Shown here: positions 10,271-22,500 of the stretch, piece by piece | Layout: each line of letters begins with the position of its first letter | How positions within the stretch are numbered: the stretch's first letter is position 1 | Source: Torreya grandis | Taxonomy: Eukaryota > Streptophyta > Pinopsida > Cupressales > Taxaceae | Reading direction: 5' to 3' | DNA length: 64,000 bases | Assembly: GCA_037957365.1 (NCBI GenBank) | Contig: JARHVA010004807.1 | Location: 186,001 to 250,000, forward strand | Translations under genes and position numbers: made by a program | Notes under the pieces: generated by a model | The model's database searches: none | Seen by the model: the letters and a program-made list of their open reading frames with translations, nothing else | What the model was told of the DNA's origin: nothing

Positions 10271-13200
10271 ATGGTGAATAAGCAAAATTCATCAAACTCT
10301 GTACAGGGATAGTTAGAACCCAAAAGGGTTAGGATTGTATAGGAAGTGATGATTGCCAAGACTAAGGCACAACTGATCGAGGTAGTCAGCATCATAGATA
10401 TTGACACTAAGGAACTAACCAAACTATCCTATTAGTATATGTAGTATCCCCCAAAGGTTTATGTAGGTGAAATTTGGCACTCTTTCATGCATAACTATCA
10501 GTTGAAATAATATAACCATTAGATGTCAAGTAATTTACAAGACTTGGCACATGATTAGATGGTGGATATAGGGTACAAGAACCCAGAAGGTGATGCTCTT
10601 TTTTATGTCTCAATCTAATACAAGTTGAAGGCTTTAGGCCTAAATAAGCTATACTAGTTTCCCTACTTTAGAAATACATAAGAGTTAGTCTATTCCTTGC
10701 TTTTGCATGTCTATAAGGACTAATTCTACTTTGTGGGTTGGTGCATGAAGATATCACTACAACTAATCAAGAGGATAACTAGGTTACCTAATACTGGGTA
10801 AGACATCCATCAGATGATGGATGATGTTGAAGAGGTAGAGTGTATTAAAAATCTCCTTAATTACCTCAAGGGGGGCTATACATTCCTGATTACCAAGTGT
10901 GAAGACCCTAGATGAGGGAAACAACACACTTGGTAAGCTCTAAATAATGTCCTAGTAGTCAGTAGATAAATGTCTCAAAGGCATATGACCTGATAGTTGA
11001 TAAACAAATGTCTAAAAGTTATACCTCTGTATCACCTATCACATGGTGCAGGGCATCAAATTTAACATCATAAAGTTCATCATGTAGGAACCAATCAAGA
11101 ATGCCATAGTGTGAAAGGAACTTTTATATGGGGGTCGATCCTTATCTTAATCATAATAGAAGAAATTAGGATCCTAAATGGGGGTAAGGATAGCCTATGG
11201 GTGTTTATATAACACCATGAGTCCCCCATGTATAAATATAAACATTACACTTGCCCACTACCTTTAACTCAAAATCCAAGACTCACATAATGCACTGGTG
11301 TGAGCAATACATAGAGACCTTTAGGTTAGAATGGTGAATTCCCTAGGGGATTTTTATGAGCATGTTTGGGATATAAATTTTTGTCATAATGTAACATTAT
11401 TGCATCATTCACTTAACACCATAAGATGGAAATAGGTCAGGATGGATGAAGCTTCCCTTCACCTTCTCAACAAAATTCTTTAGGGATGTAATATATAGGA
11501 TCCCAAACATGTAGTGGATGGAAATTCTAGTTAAGGAAATGGATGTAAAAAGGTAGAAGTTGAGTTACATGTTTCCCCACACTGATGGAAGGGCAATCAA
11601 AGATAAAGAAGATGCCTCAGATCAAACAAATATCAATCCAATCTAGGATGTCACCATTATGGGCTTTATCCATAAACTCTCCTATGAGATGAAGCCAAGA
11701 AAGAAGGATTCTAGTGTCGAGTCAAGCACCAATTAGAAAGTAGACCCCTCAATCTAAATTAAAGAGGAAGGGACCCCTGCACCCATTAAGAAGAAAAAGT
11801 CTCCATAAAAGAAGATAAAGGAAACTCTAGAAGAAATACAGGAGTGCCTAAAGCTCAAAATTACTTCAAAAAAAGAAGCATCCTCCTTGAGCACTTCCAA
11901 GAAGTGCATCAAGTATGTGCTAAATATTGACCCCAACATAAAGAAGAAGAAGGGGAAGGCTCAAATTTTGGTGGCAAAGATAGATCTCTTTGACATAGAG
12001 GAGGAGCTAGAGAAAGAGGAATTAGAGGAAGAAGAAGAGTGGGGGTGGGCCACCTACATTGTGCACAAGGACGGTGAGTCCTCAACAAGTGAAGGGACCC
12101 CTTCTCCACCACCTAAGACTGAGACAAAGAAGCCTAGGTGAAGATTGAGGAGACTCAGATCCAGTGAGGTTGACACACAAAGGGTGCAAGAGTTGAAGGA
12201 ATAAAAATAGGAAATGACTAAGGTAGGAGTGCTTAATGAATTCATTGAGATGGTGGAGGCTGAGGAATAGATAAAAGAGGAGTGCATGGCATGAATTGAA
12301 GAAGGAAGTCAAGAAAAAAAGATGGAAGAAGAACAAAAAAACTAGTGCCCTTAAGTGCACTAGTAAAGGAGGAACTACAATGCCAATGGAAATACATGGG
12401 CCTTGACTAAGAACACATTGACTAGGTGTTATAGTTGCACCAAAATCATGAGGAGATGAAGGCCAAAGGCATGTCCTAGGCTGAGATTGACTGGCTAGAG
12501 GCTGAAGAGATATGATAATGAGAAAATAAATGTGTCACATAAGATATGAAGAAGAAGGTTGAAAAATAAAAGGTCAGTAAAGAAGATACAACAAGAAAGT
12601 TTGATGAAGAGAAGGCTAGGAGGAAGGAGAATGAAGGAAAAATAGCTTGAGAGGAAAGGGTGTGAATGTTGAGGGAAAGAGAGAAGAAGAAGGTCACCAC
12701 AAGCACAAGGCCAAGTAAATAGAGAATGTTTAATAATACACTAGGTGCTCCCACCAATATAGTAGATAAAGCTACATAAAAGATGCACCCTAGTTCTAAA
12801 GGGGTGCTTGAAGATAAGAAAGTTGGTACTAGCACCTTGAAGGAGAAAATAAAGAAGGAGATCTTTATGTAATAAAAGATGGATAAAGGGGAAAATTCCA
12901 TAGAAGAACCCCTGTAGGAAGAACATGATGGTGATTCAAGCATCGAAGAGGGATAAGAAGAAGAGGGAAAAGAGGATGAAGAAGAAAAAGTTGAAGAAGG
13001 CACTAGCACAAATACTAGCACTAGTGAGGAAAAATAATTGGGTAAGGGTGAGGAGTATAGATCAAGAAGGAAGGAAAGGGTGTAGTAGAACTTCAATTAG
13101 GATGAGGAATTCTACATGATGGAGTGCATTTCTCTAAATATTACCACAACCCTAACATGCCACCAAGTCTCTTGGGTACTGGACTACTATATGGATGAGC

Positions 13201-14075
13201 TTGAGTTTGAGGTTCTAGCCAAAGTGATTTGGAGTACCAAGAAGATAGAGTAAGGCCACGATTACCAAATTTTCAACCCTCATGACTTTAACACCATGTG
13301 TTCAGCCAATGCTCTTATCAATATAGCCTCTTTCGTTGCACGCAAGAACATCATTAATGATGCTCACACATATAACTAGAAAAAGGTAGTAAAGAAAGTT
13401 GAGAAAGAGCTCAAGGCAATGAAACTAAAGATTTAACAATTAGTAGAGTGCATAGAAGAAGTGGATTCATCATTTATAGATGGTGTGGATACCTTGAAGA
13501 TGAATGAAGTAGACCAAGTATGCATGCTCATGGAGCAGTTATTTCCCAGAATAAGATCAATGCTCGAAGAGAAACAATAACCTTTTGAGGCCTTGAGGAG
13601 AGAATTAAATAGAAATTTATATGTAGTAGAGGACATCTTTGATATACTCAAAGAAGGCATAGAAGAGGTAGACAATATATTTTGTAGCTTCGCCAACCAA
13701 GCTGCAATAATTGACACGTGCCTTAAAAAGGAAAAGGAGGAGAAAGATGCTTTGTTTTAACACTCCTTCATGGTGACAAGGGATGTGTACATGTAAATAA
13801 TGGATAAGGTAAAATCCCTTAGTGCTCAGCTAAAAACATATGAAAAAGACTTGGAGGTGGTCTTCCATGCCTTCCAAACTAAGGTCAATGAACAAGGAGA
13901 TATTTTGGATGGTAAGGTGAAACATGTAAAAGAAAGGCTCGAAGCCTTTAGGAGAGAGCTGGAAAGAATGAAAATGCTTGATCTTGAGGCCACATACATT
14001 GAAATAGATGGTGTTATTGATGAAATTAAAGTTTCTATTCAAGGATATGAAAATTTCAAGGTGGATCTGGAATAA
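10271..14075 (+). pseudogene. Third ORF of element A: globular N-part, K/E-rich middle, coiled-coil end
   Basis: From ATG at 10271, frame 2 reads as protein for over 700 bp with stops mostly TAG/TAA/TGA in glutamine- or arginine-like positions. Visible blocks are YPPKVYVGEIWHSF, a KISLQLIKRITRLP stretch near 10750 and GIKFNIIKFIM then ELLYGG near 11050-11130 (frame changed). These resemble, in layout, extra-ORF proteins in some plant retrotransposons; I do not assign a Pfam. From about 11,760 to 13,100 the sequence is extremely Lys/Glu-rich. The end, 13800-14075, is a clean 91-codon open coiled coil. Lying between pol and the 3' LTR, it holds the env-like slot, but I see no transmembrane segment. 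Confidence 0.5.
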
Positions 14076-14133
14076 GGTGCACTCAAGTTTTGCACACCTA
14101 AGGCGCTTAAAGACTAGTCTGAGATGGACTAGA

Positions 14134-14150
14134 AATTTTGCATGGGGTAA
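14134..14150 (+). promoter_or_regulatory. Polypurine-tract-like primer site of element A
   Basis: A GGGG-containing purine-rich stretch (gcatggggtaa) lies directly before the TGTTGGGA start of the LTR-like segment. Plus-strand DNA synthesis starts from such tracts. It is interrupted by pyrimidines, in keeping with decay. Confidence 0.45.
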
Positions 14151-14820
14151 TGTTGGGACCCATTTTGTACCATTATGTAGACCATTACAACTTATTAAAT
14201 ATTATTTTGAGGTGACCCTTGAAATGATCAATCCAATTTTTGTACATTTTGGCACCAGTTGGAGAAGTCCTCATGGATCCTGCACTAGTTGGTTGGTAGT
14301 TGCATAGAATTGAATTACTTAAACACACCCATACCAAGACTTAGATGTGTCAATTAGAGAAGCATGGATGTTAAAGAGTGGGGTAGGTGAGATAATGAAC
14401 CCTTTATGACAAATAAACATAAGACATGTGCTCATCCCCTTGGACAACATAGTGGAGCTAGTAAACTAGTGACAACTCAGCACTCGGCATGCACCCATTT
14501 GACTTGGAAAGGAGACTCCCTTTTTCCTATAAACTAAGGCCTACATTTTAAAAAGGGAAAGGAAAAAAATTATAATGAATATTTGTAAAAATAGGGAGCA
14601 ACCATTTTATATTTCCTATTTGTGCATAGTAGTTTAGAGATTAGAATGTATAGCCCAAGCTCGCATGTGATCCGTTAGGCATGAATAGAGTAAGGAAGAG
14701 CATTTGTTATGTTTCTTTGTATTAAAATTGTTACTAAACTATAAGTTATCAAATAAATGATGTGTTGATCCTTTTTTTTTTGTTGGTGAAATTTTGTGCT
14801 CACAAGTTAAGTTTCATTAA
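14151..14820 (+). repeat. Putative 3' LTR of element A (right border uncertain)
   Basis: The segment begins TGTTGGGACC immediately after a purine tract, as an LTR should. A TATA-like cctataaacta lies at about 14,526 and an aataaatga poly(A)-like signal at about 14,753, in U3-R order. No second LTR copy is in the window, so the end cannot be fixed by comparison; 14,820 is only a guess. Confidence 0.4.
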
Positions 14821-15515
14821 TCAATGTTTAGTTGTTATTAAATGTATGGTGAAATAGAGGTTCAACCCTGGTCGATAATGGCATCCTTGTGTCATTTGGT
14901 GACTTCAAACAACCTATAAATGCAAAATTAAAAAATTGAATACTTCAAATCCCCAAAACCCATACCTAGAGTGTTATATTAGAGATGGGTTGTTGAACAT
15001 AAGCTTTCCCTATGGTGTTACTAAGTACCTGAGCCATCTTACGCTAAGAGCCCTACTTAGCTAAGTATGGACTTGTACTATAGGACTTGCATCAATGAGA
15101 AGGCTCATGCCTATTGAAACCCATTTTTATACCTTAGTTTTATATGGCCACTAAAAGCCCTCTATCCAATGATTAAGTCCCATTGAGACCCCAAATTGTA
15201 TCATGATGCAACTACCCCAACATGGACCTAATCCCTTCATTATTTCACTTCAAGTGAGTGCACAAGGCTTGTACCTTATGTGAAACTAATGCCAGTTCCA
15301 TAACATGATTAAATTTTGTGTGCTAGACCTTTCTACCCTCACTCCTAGTTCCCCTAATTCTATAATCGACTTGGATTGATAGTTAGTTGCATGACCAAGC
15401 ATAGAAACCAACCTAGTGTACTTTTATAAAACAATAGACACACACCATAAAGTCAATAATTATAACTAGCTAGTTTGAACAATAATATTAAAATAAATAA
15501 TTAGTACACACTAAT
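14821..15515. other. No feature seen
   Basis: AT-rich DNA without a convincing reading frame on either strand. It may be more LTR or flanking repeat. The final 18 bases before the LINE are the left target duplication. Confidence 0.4.
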
Positions 15516-15533
15516 AATATTAAAAGTAATAAT
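15516..15533 (+). repeat. Left 18-bp target-site duplication of LINE copy
   Basis: The 18-mer aatattaaaagtaataat occurs here and again, identically, at 17814-17831. Length and AT-richness fit target-primed reverse transcription by an L1-type LINE. Confidence 0.85.
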
Positions 15534-16486
15534 CAAAAATTATAGATCCTCGAAATAGTGTAAAAAGAATGGTGTCTCTTCAGACCAGGGTTTTGAACAA
15601 AGAATGTGCTTGGACAATGGCACTAGGATTGAGAGATGGATTTGGTGATAACAGTGTGAAGGAAGAGATAAAGGCATTAAAGTAGGAAGAATTTTGATGA
15701 AAATTATATAGGCATATAATTGTTACATCATTTTTACCTCATAGAGAAAGGAAACATAGGATATACAAGGGAAAGTTAGCTACAATGGTGGTAGAGATGT
15801 AAACGGTGAAATTGTTGCTCCATGGGCATCAGGGGAATAAAGGCTAACATTCTACAGACCTTCATCACCATAAACTATTGATTACTCAAATAAAGATAGG
15901 TTTTAGATGGTTAATAATATAACAAGAGATATTTCTTAGGCTAATAAGCTCACTCTCTAAGCCCCTGTGTTATTTCTAAACTGCACCACTGCCTATTGCA
16001 TAAAGGTTTCACTCACCAGTAATATGCATTTCAAATTTTGATCTATAGATTATGCAAACAAACTATTTGAACAAATGTTTGATAGTAAATTTTCTCTAGG
16101 GGAAATAATGATGGAGTGAAAAAAAGGATAGAGGTTAGACAAAAGTAAGTTATGCCAAGGGATTGACCTCGATGCAAATTATTTGACAAAATACTTGCTT
16201 ATAATATAATTGAAGAAATTATTGCCTACAAGCAAACCTATTTTGGGAAGACTAGCTTTCACTTATGGTTCAATACTTTAGTGGGAAAACCAAATTCCTA
16301 TGGGCTAATTTGTTAGATCATGTGATATATCTCATTAAAAAAATCTAGCATTCATAAGGGATCTCAGAGGAATAAAAATGTCTTCTATATAAGGGTAAAC
16401 AACTAAATAACCACTCTCTATTATCAAGCTATCATATAGGCAAGGATTCCGCCTTATTCTTGGTGCTAAGACTTCATGGATGAACT

Positions 16487-17650
16487 ATGGCTTTAGGGAA
16501 GCCATCATCCTCCAAGCCTTTTAAAGAAGCAATTGACACTTCATATTACATTCCATGTCCACTAAAACCATAACCCACCACAAGTACATATATTGTGGAA
16601 TATGTAGAAGATGTGTTGATTTTGGAGATTGGAGAGGAAGGTGTGATCCTCTTTCATGATGATTTAGAAAATAACATTATTATTTGTAGATTTAATAGGC
16701 TCTGGCCTACCACAATGGATTTGTATCAGTGGATACATACAAACTAAACCATGAATTATAAGATTAACCTTTGTTCCAAATGTTTTTTTCATTGTTTAGA
16801 TACTAGATTAGGTTGTATGTATGAGAGTTTTAGGGGATGGTCCCTAGTTTTGGGAAAAAAATGGGTTATTTATCGTTCCATGGTTTTCAAAATTTGATCC
16901 AAATACTCTTTCAATTTACAAAATGTTAGTTTGGGTTTGGCTTCCTAATCTACCATTACAATTCTATTATGATTTCAATGAAATAAGAAATAATTTGGGT
17001 GCTTTCATCAAATGTGATGCTAAGAGAATAAATGTGGGCTTGTGTACGTTTGCATGTATCTATGAGGAGATGGACCTAAGAAAGGGCATACTGGATAAAA
17101 TAATTCTCAAATATGGTCATAGTCAACAAACTCAGGTATTAGATTATGATAATATAAAATTTAGATGTTATTTATGCAAACTACTAGGGCATCTACAAGC
17201 CACCTTTACCCAGGTTCGAGTGCCTCTTTATAATAGAAAAGCAAAGAAACCAAATTCCAAATGATGGAGTTCGTAGATTAAGTGGTAGTGTACAAAGATG
17301 AATACTAGGTAGAGGATTGTTAGCATACCATATAGGCTAAAACGAGTAAATATGGTGAATCAGATATTCAAGTTGAGGTCCTTATGCATACTGCAGTGGG
17401 AAAAGAAGAATAACAAAATACCACCATGATGATTGTTCCGAAATAGACCCCTATAGGGGGAGTGAAGAGACTTCATGAATCTAAAAATTTAGACTTAAAT
17501 AAGGTGCAAGGGACACTTAAAAATCATAAATTTTTAATTTCTGACATTCCTTCAAAATATCAAACAACATATTTGTAGTTAGTCACTTTGGAGACCTCTT
17601 AAGGACGGCAGGAGGTAAAAAAGAAAAAAAGGTAAGGATTGAAGATTATT
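16487..17650 (+). pseudogene. LINE ORF1 (DUF4283 plus CCHC-type), frameshifted
   Basis: ATG at 16487 opens a frame-2 reading (MALGKPSSSK) that continues through a CRFNRLWPTTMDLYQW block, with stops near 16,600 and 16,740. The frame shifts near 16,870-16,900 to frame 3, which is open from 16923 to 17264. There the DUF4283 core is clear: PWFSKFDPN, then VWVWLPNLPLQFYYDF and LGAFIKCDA. It is followed by FRCYLCKLLGHLQATF, a CCHC knuckle whose last Cys is lost. The C-terminal tail is basic and ends near 17,650. ORF1 binds LINE RNA. Confidence 0.75.
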
Positions 17651-17699
17651 TGGGATATATCTTCCACTAATTCATGGTCAGTTGATATATGTTTTGTTT

Positions 17700-17813
17700 C
17701 ATATCTTTGGCACTTGTGACTTTATTTTTGAAAATTTTATGACAATGCTTAAGTCATATTCACGATGTAACTTTTTTCCAATGAATAAAGTTGAAATTTT
17801 TTCTTTGGAAAAA
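17700..17813 (+). other. LINE 3' UTR and A-rich tail
   Basis: This T/A-rich segment contains aatgaataaagttgaaatttt (positions about 17,780-17,800), a good AATAAA poly(A) signal, and ends in an A run directly abutting the right target duplication. It fixes the plus-strand orientation of the LINE. Confidence 0.7.
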
Positions 17814-17831
17814 AATATTAAAAGTAATAAT
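17814..17831 (+). repeat. Right 18-bp target-site duplication of LINE copy
   Basis: Identical to 15516-15533. Because its first bases are A-rich, the exact junction with the LINE tail may be off by a base or two. Confidence 0.85.
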
Positions 17832-19585
17832 AATATTTTTTTGCCTAACTAGTACACATTAATTATAGCTAATTGATTTACAATTGAAAAAATAACATAT
17901 AAAAAATATTGGCCTACATAAATAAGACTTGTTAATTTCAAAAAGTCTAGTTACACAATCATGAGATACTCATTGGAGAGATTGGTTTGCATATTCTAGA
18001 TGGATTAACAAGAAAAAATGTAGTTGGCATGTGAAAGATTGGTTCATGTGTGAAAATTGGTTTAAATATTTTCAACTTTACAATGCAAATGATGAGAATG
18101 TAATTCAAATCAAATAGACTTATCAATTGATATGCAATATTTGTAGTCTTAATTGATCAAAATCCCACAAAAATATATAATGAAAATAATGGTAATATAA
18201 TTCAAATTAAGTAGACTTATCAATAGTAATAGGGTTATTAATATTATTTGCATTATTTTATGTAATTAAATTTTAAATATTAACATACTCTTGGGTAGAC
18301 TTATTATCAAATGGGTCTAATTTATGAAGTTAACTAGACTTATAACAATATATTAAATAATAGGTCATTATAATTGCAATCATTGCAGTTTTACACATTT
18401 GTTTATGTAACTCAAATTGAGAAATTGCCTTACTCTTAGGTAGGCTTATTCTCACATTACCTCAGTTATTTAAATTATACTTTGTATACATACTTCTTAA
18501 TGAATTTAAATGTGTGAGAGAGAAATGAAAAAACTTAATGAGAATTAATTAAGAATGCTTTTTTATCAAATACTTACCTTATCTTCGATTAATTTTTTTA
18601 AACAAGCATAAAAATTTGAATATTTAGATTGCATAATGTATATCAACAATAAAAAAATTGAATACTACTTATGATTTATTACACGTTAAATATAGAAATG
18701 ATCAAGTATTTAAGGGCTAAGAAATACCTAATTGGATATAATTCAGTTATGGATTTTGTATTATGTTATAGTTATTAAATGCACTCTATAACAAATATTT
18801 ATTGACTTGAATCATGAACAGATTGTAAAATTTACATAGGAAATTTTATAAATTTATTATAAGCCTATGAAATTCCAAAGTCATCTACTACCCCACTGAC
18901 TCATCTGAGATGACTAAGACAATCTATTTATGTTTAGGCTTGTGTACCTACATCTTTAGATGCCTTTTTATGTTTGATCACCTTTGATCATGAAAAAATA
19001 AACCTATATTTATCAATTTTATCCAAACCTAGATTTTCACTCTTGATCAAAAAGATATGAAAAAGCGTTAATGGATTTGGTTGGACTAACTATTGTCATC
19101 AAATTATGCACCCTAGGACACTCTATGAAGCTCCCTCAATTTTATGCAACATTGAATCATCTCTCAAATTTGTGGGAACTTGTAAGAGAGATGAATCTCT
19201 AGGATTGAAAATGGATAGCTCCATGAATTCTTCTCTAAATGTCTATCACCTAACCTAATGCTTGTTTGTGAAAAGAGTTAAGAGTTTACATAAAATAAAA
19301 AATATACTAAAGAGGTGATCCACCAAGAAATATTCCACATTCCATCATACTTCTACTATGCAACAATGCTTTTCAAGACCAATTCCAGGCATTGAAGGAT
19401 CCTAACATAGTGTTTCAATGTGAAGGTAGCATACCTGGGACAATCAACAAGATACTTGACCTAGGGACAGATTACACACTGTAGAGACAATTGCATACTT
19501 GAAAGAGAGTTTAGTACCTTTATACACTTCACATGACCTATTAAAATTAGAACTCTTGCTTAAACATGAAGGATAAAAGGAGTAA
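17832..19585. other. No feature seen; left flank of the tandem array
   Basis: Very AT-rich to about 19,000, then more balanced. No supported gene, LTR border or motif. The array starts abruptly at 19,586. Confidence 0.4.
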
Positions 19586-22500
19586 GGATGATACTATGAC
19601 TTAGGTCCACTATACATCACTCACATACTTAGACAAAAAGTTCACAAAGTCAAAGTTGGTCTTATATTTCAATGTTCAAAGACAAAGTGAAATGTCATAT
19701 TATCAAGGCTTTTTCATACCAACTATGTATCTCTCTATAATAGCTCAAATGGCTTCATTTATAGAACTTGGAAGAAGAGAGAGAGGAAAGAAGTTGAAGA
19801 GGCACAAAGACAAGTATCCAAAGGTGAAAATCAGTTACAATTCATGTGGATGAGATAGAAAATTATTTATTCAACTAATTTACACATAATTTTATTCCCA
19901 AATAAGCCTCTTTTACAAATGTGGTGTAGCAATCCTCTTAATCATCTTTCTTGTGAAATTTCCCTCATGATGGACTTTCAAGAGCACTCCAAGGCATGTT
20001 ATGGACAAATGTCTCATGTATGATGAGAAGAGGGAGTTACAAAAATGATTCCACCTGCATTAGGAGTTTAATTTATCATGAAATTCTCTTACATAAGCTC
20101 ATCATTACCTTGCAATCATGACCACTCTCTAATATGCATTCCTTGACACTTGGCACTAGAATATTGTAATCTTCCCCAACTAATCCATACCAGGGGTCTT
20201 TAGACACATGTTAAGACACCTCAGATGCTTGGCTTCATTATAAACAACATTAAAAATCACCAAACTTTTCTAACCTTGAGTTGGTCTTTTTTTGCATTGA
20301 GATCATAAATTCATCACTTTTCCCCAAAATAGTGATTCTTGTACAAGAAGGACTTGCCCCTACTCTAAGATAAAAAAAAGAGTATTAGGCCTATTTGTTT
20401 GTACAAATTGAGTATTTTAAAAGCTCCAAAATGTCCTAATTATCAATTTTACCAATTTTTTTGTCAAATTCCATGTTTGCGGGGTCCAACCATCCCAATT
20501 TCTTCAAAAAAGAGGTAAAAAATCTTGATTTTGCATGCTCTTGTTCAAACCTCCTCATGAATTCTCTTTCCAAACCTCTTTGATGAATCTATGGTATTCA
20601 TACATGTTACTTACCTTCATTTTGTTCTTTTGGATGATACTATCACTTAGTTCCACTATACATCACTCACATACTTAGACAAAAACTTTACTTACCTCTT
20701 TGATGACACACCCCAGCTATTCTAACTTGAGTTGGTCTTTTTTTGCCTTGAGATCATCAATTCATCACTTTTCCCCAAAATAGTCATTCTTATACAAGAA
20801 GGGCATGCCCCTGATCTAAGACAAAATAAAGAGTATTATGCCTATTTGCTTGGGCAAATTGAGTATTTTAGAAGATTCAAAAGGTCCTAATTATCAATTT
20901 TACCAATTTTTTTGTCAAATTCCATGTTTAGGGGGTCCAACCATCCCAATTTCTTCAAAAAAGAGGTAAAAAACCTTGTTTTTGCATGCTCTTATTCAAA
21001 CCTCCTCATGAATTCTCTTTCCAAACCTCTTTGATGAATCTAAGGTGTTCATACATGTTACTTATATTCATTTTATTCTTTTGGATGATACTATCACTTA
21101 GTTCCACTATACATCACTCACATACTTAGAAAAAAAGTTCACAAAATCAAAATTGGACTTATATTTCATTGTTCAAAGACAAAGTGCAATGTCATATTAG
21201 CAGGGTTTTGCCATACCAACTATGTATCTCTCTACAATAGCCCAAATGGCTTCATTTATAGAACTTGGAAGACAAGGGAATGGAGATAATTTGAAGAGGC
21301 ACAAGGACAAGTGTCCAAAGGCAAAAATTAGTTACAATTCATGTCGATGAGATAGAAAAGGATTTATGAAACTAATTTACACATCATTTTATTCCCAAAT
21401 ACACCTCTTTTCTAAATCTAGCATAACAATCCTCTTAATCATCTTTCTTGTGAAACTACTCTCGTGATGGGCTTTCAAGAGCTCTCCAAGGCATGTTATG
21501 GACAAATGTCTCATGTATGATAAGGAGAGGGAGTTACAAAAATGATTCCACCTGAATTGGGAGTTTTCTTTATCATGAAATTCTCTTACATAAGCTCATC
21601 ATTACCTTGAAATCATGACCACTCTTCAATATGCATTCCTTGACACTTGACATTAGAATATTTCAATCTTCCCCAACTGATCCATACCAAGGGTCTTTTG
21701 ACACATTTTGAAACACCTCACATGCTTGGCTTCATTAGAAACATCATAAAAAATCACCAAACTTTTCTAACCTTGAGTTGGTCTTTTTTTGCCTTGAGAT
21801 CATCAATTCATCACTTTTCCCCAAAACAGTCATTCTTGTACAAGAAGGACCTGCCCCTGCTCTAAGACAAAACAAAGAGTATTAGGCCTATTTGTTTTGG
21901 AAAATTGAGTATTTTAGAAGCTCTAAAAGGCCCAATTATTAATTTTACCAATTATTTGTCAAATTCCATGTTTAGGGGGTCCAACCATCCCAATTTATTC
22001 AAAAAAGAATTAAAAAACCTTGTTTTTGCATGCTCCTATTCAAACCTCCTCATGAATGCTCTTTCCAAACCTTTTTGATGAATCTAAGGTGTTCATACAT
22101 GTTACTTACCTTCATTTTATTCTTCTAGATGATACTATCACTTAGTTACACCATACATCACTCACATATTTAGACAAAAACTTTACTTACCTCTTTGATG
22201 AGGCACCCCAACTTGTCTAACCTTGTGTTGGTCTTTTTTTGCCTTGAGATCATCGATTGATCACTTTTCCCATAAATAGTTATTCTTGTACAAGAAGGGC
22301 CTGCCCCTACTCTAAGACAAAAAGAAGAGTATTAGGCCTATTTGTTTGGGAATATTGAGTATTTTAGAAGCTCCAAAAGGTCCTAATTACCAATTTTACT
22401 AATTTTTTTTGTCAAATTCCATGTTTAGGGGATCCAACCATCCCAATTTATTCAAAAAAGAGGTTAAAAAACCTTGTTTTTGCATGCTCTTATTCAAACC

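Larger units (their letters stand above)
1..14820 (+). mobile_element. Ty3/gypsy LTR retrotransposon A (5' end outside window), decayed
   Basis: Gag, protease, reverse transcriptase, RNase H and integrase traces follow each other on the plus strand in gypsy order. After them come a ~1.3 kb spacer, a large third ORF, a purine tract and a TG-starting LTR-like segment. The 5' LTR lies left of the window. The RH-to-integrase connection has no additional RNase H. Its wording after RH, with an NHLS-type motif and a later DDMPN-like stretch, resembles Athila-type elements, which also carry a third ORF after pol; this lineage call is inference. Frames change several times and stops are frequent, so the copy is dead. 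A LINE ORF1 fragment at 6971-8692 splits the integrase C-terminus. The right end is an estimate because the second LTR border cannot be matched to a partner in the window. Confidence 0.75.
15534..17813 (+). mobile_element. ORF2-less LINE insertion with intact TSD and A-rich tail
   Basis: The 2.28-kb insert is bounded by a perfect 18-bp direct repeat. It holds about 950 bp without clear coding, then an ORF1-type pseudogene, then a ~160-bp 3' end with an aataaag signal and a ggaaaaaaa tail at 17,808-17,815. No endonuclease or reverse transcriptase region exists between ORF1 and the tail. It was therefore inserted, with its 3' end intact, as an ORF1-only derivative mobilised in trans, or ORF2 was deleted later. 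The organisation recalls mammalian HAL1 (half-LINE) elements. Confidence 0.8.

Noticed and set aside
12476..13096. 206-codon minus-strand frame, Ser/Phe/Leu-rich
   Set aside because: It is the antisense shadow of the Lys/Glu-rich part of the element A third ORF; GAA/AAG-rich DNA leaves its complement open.
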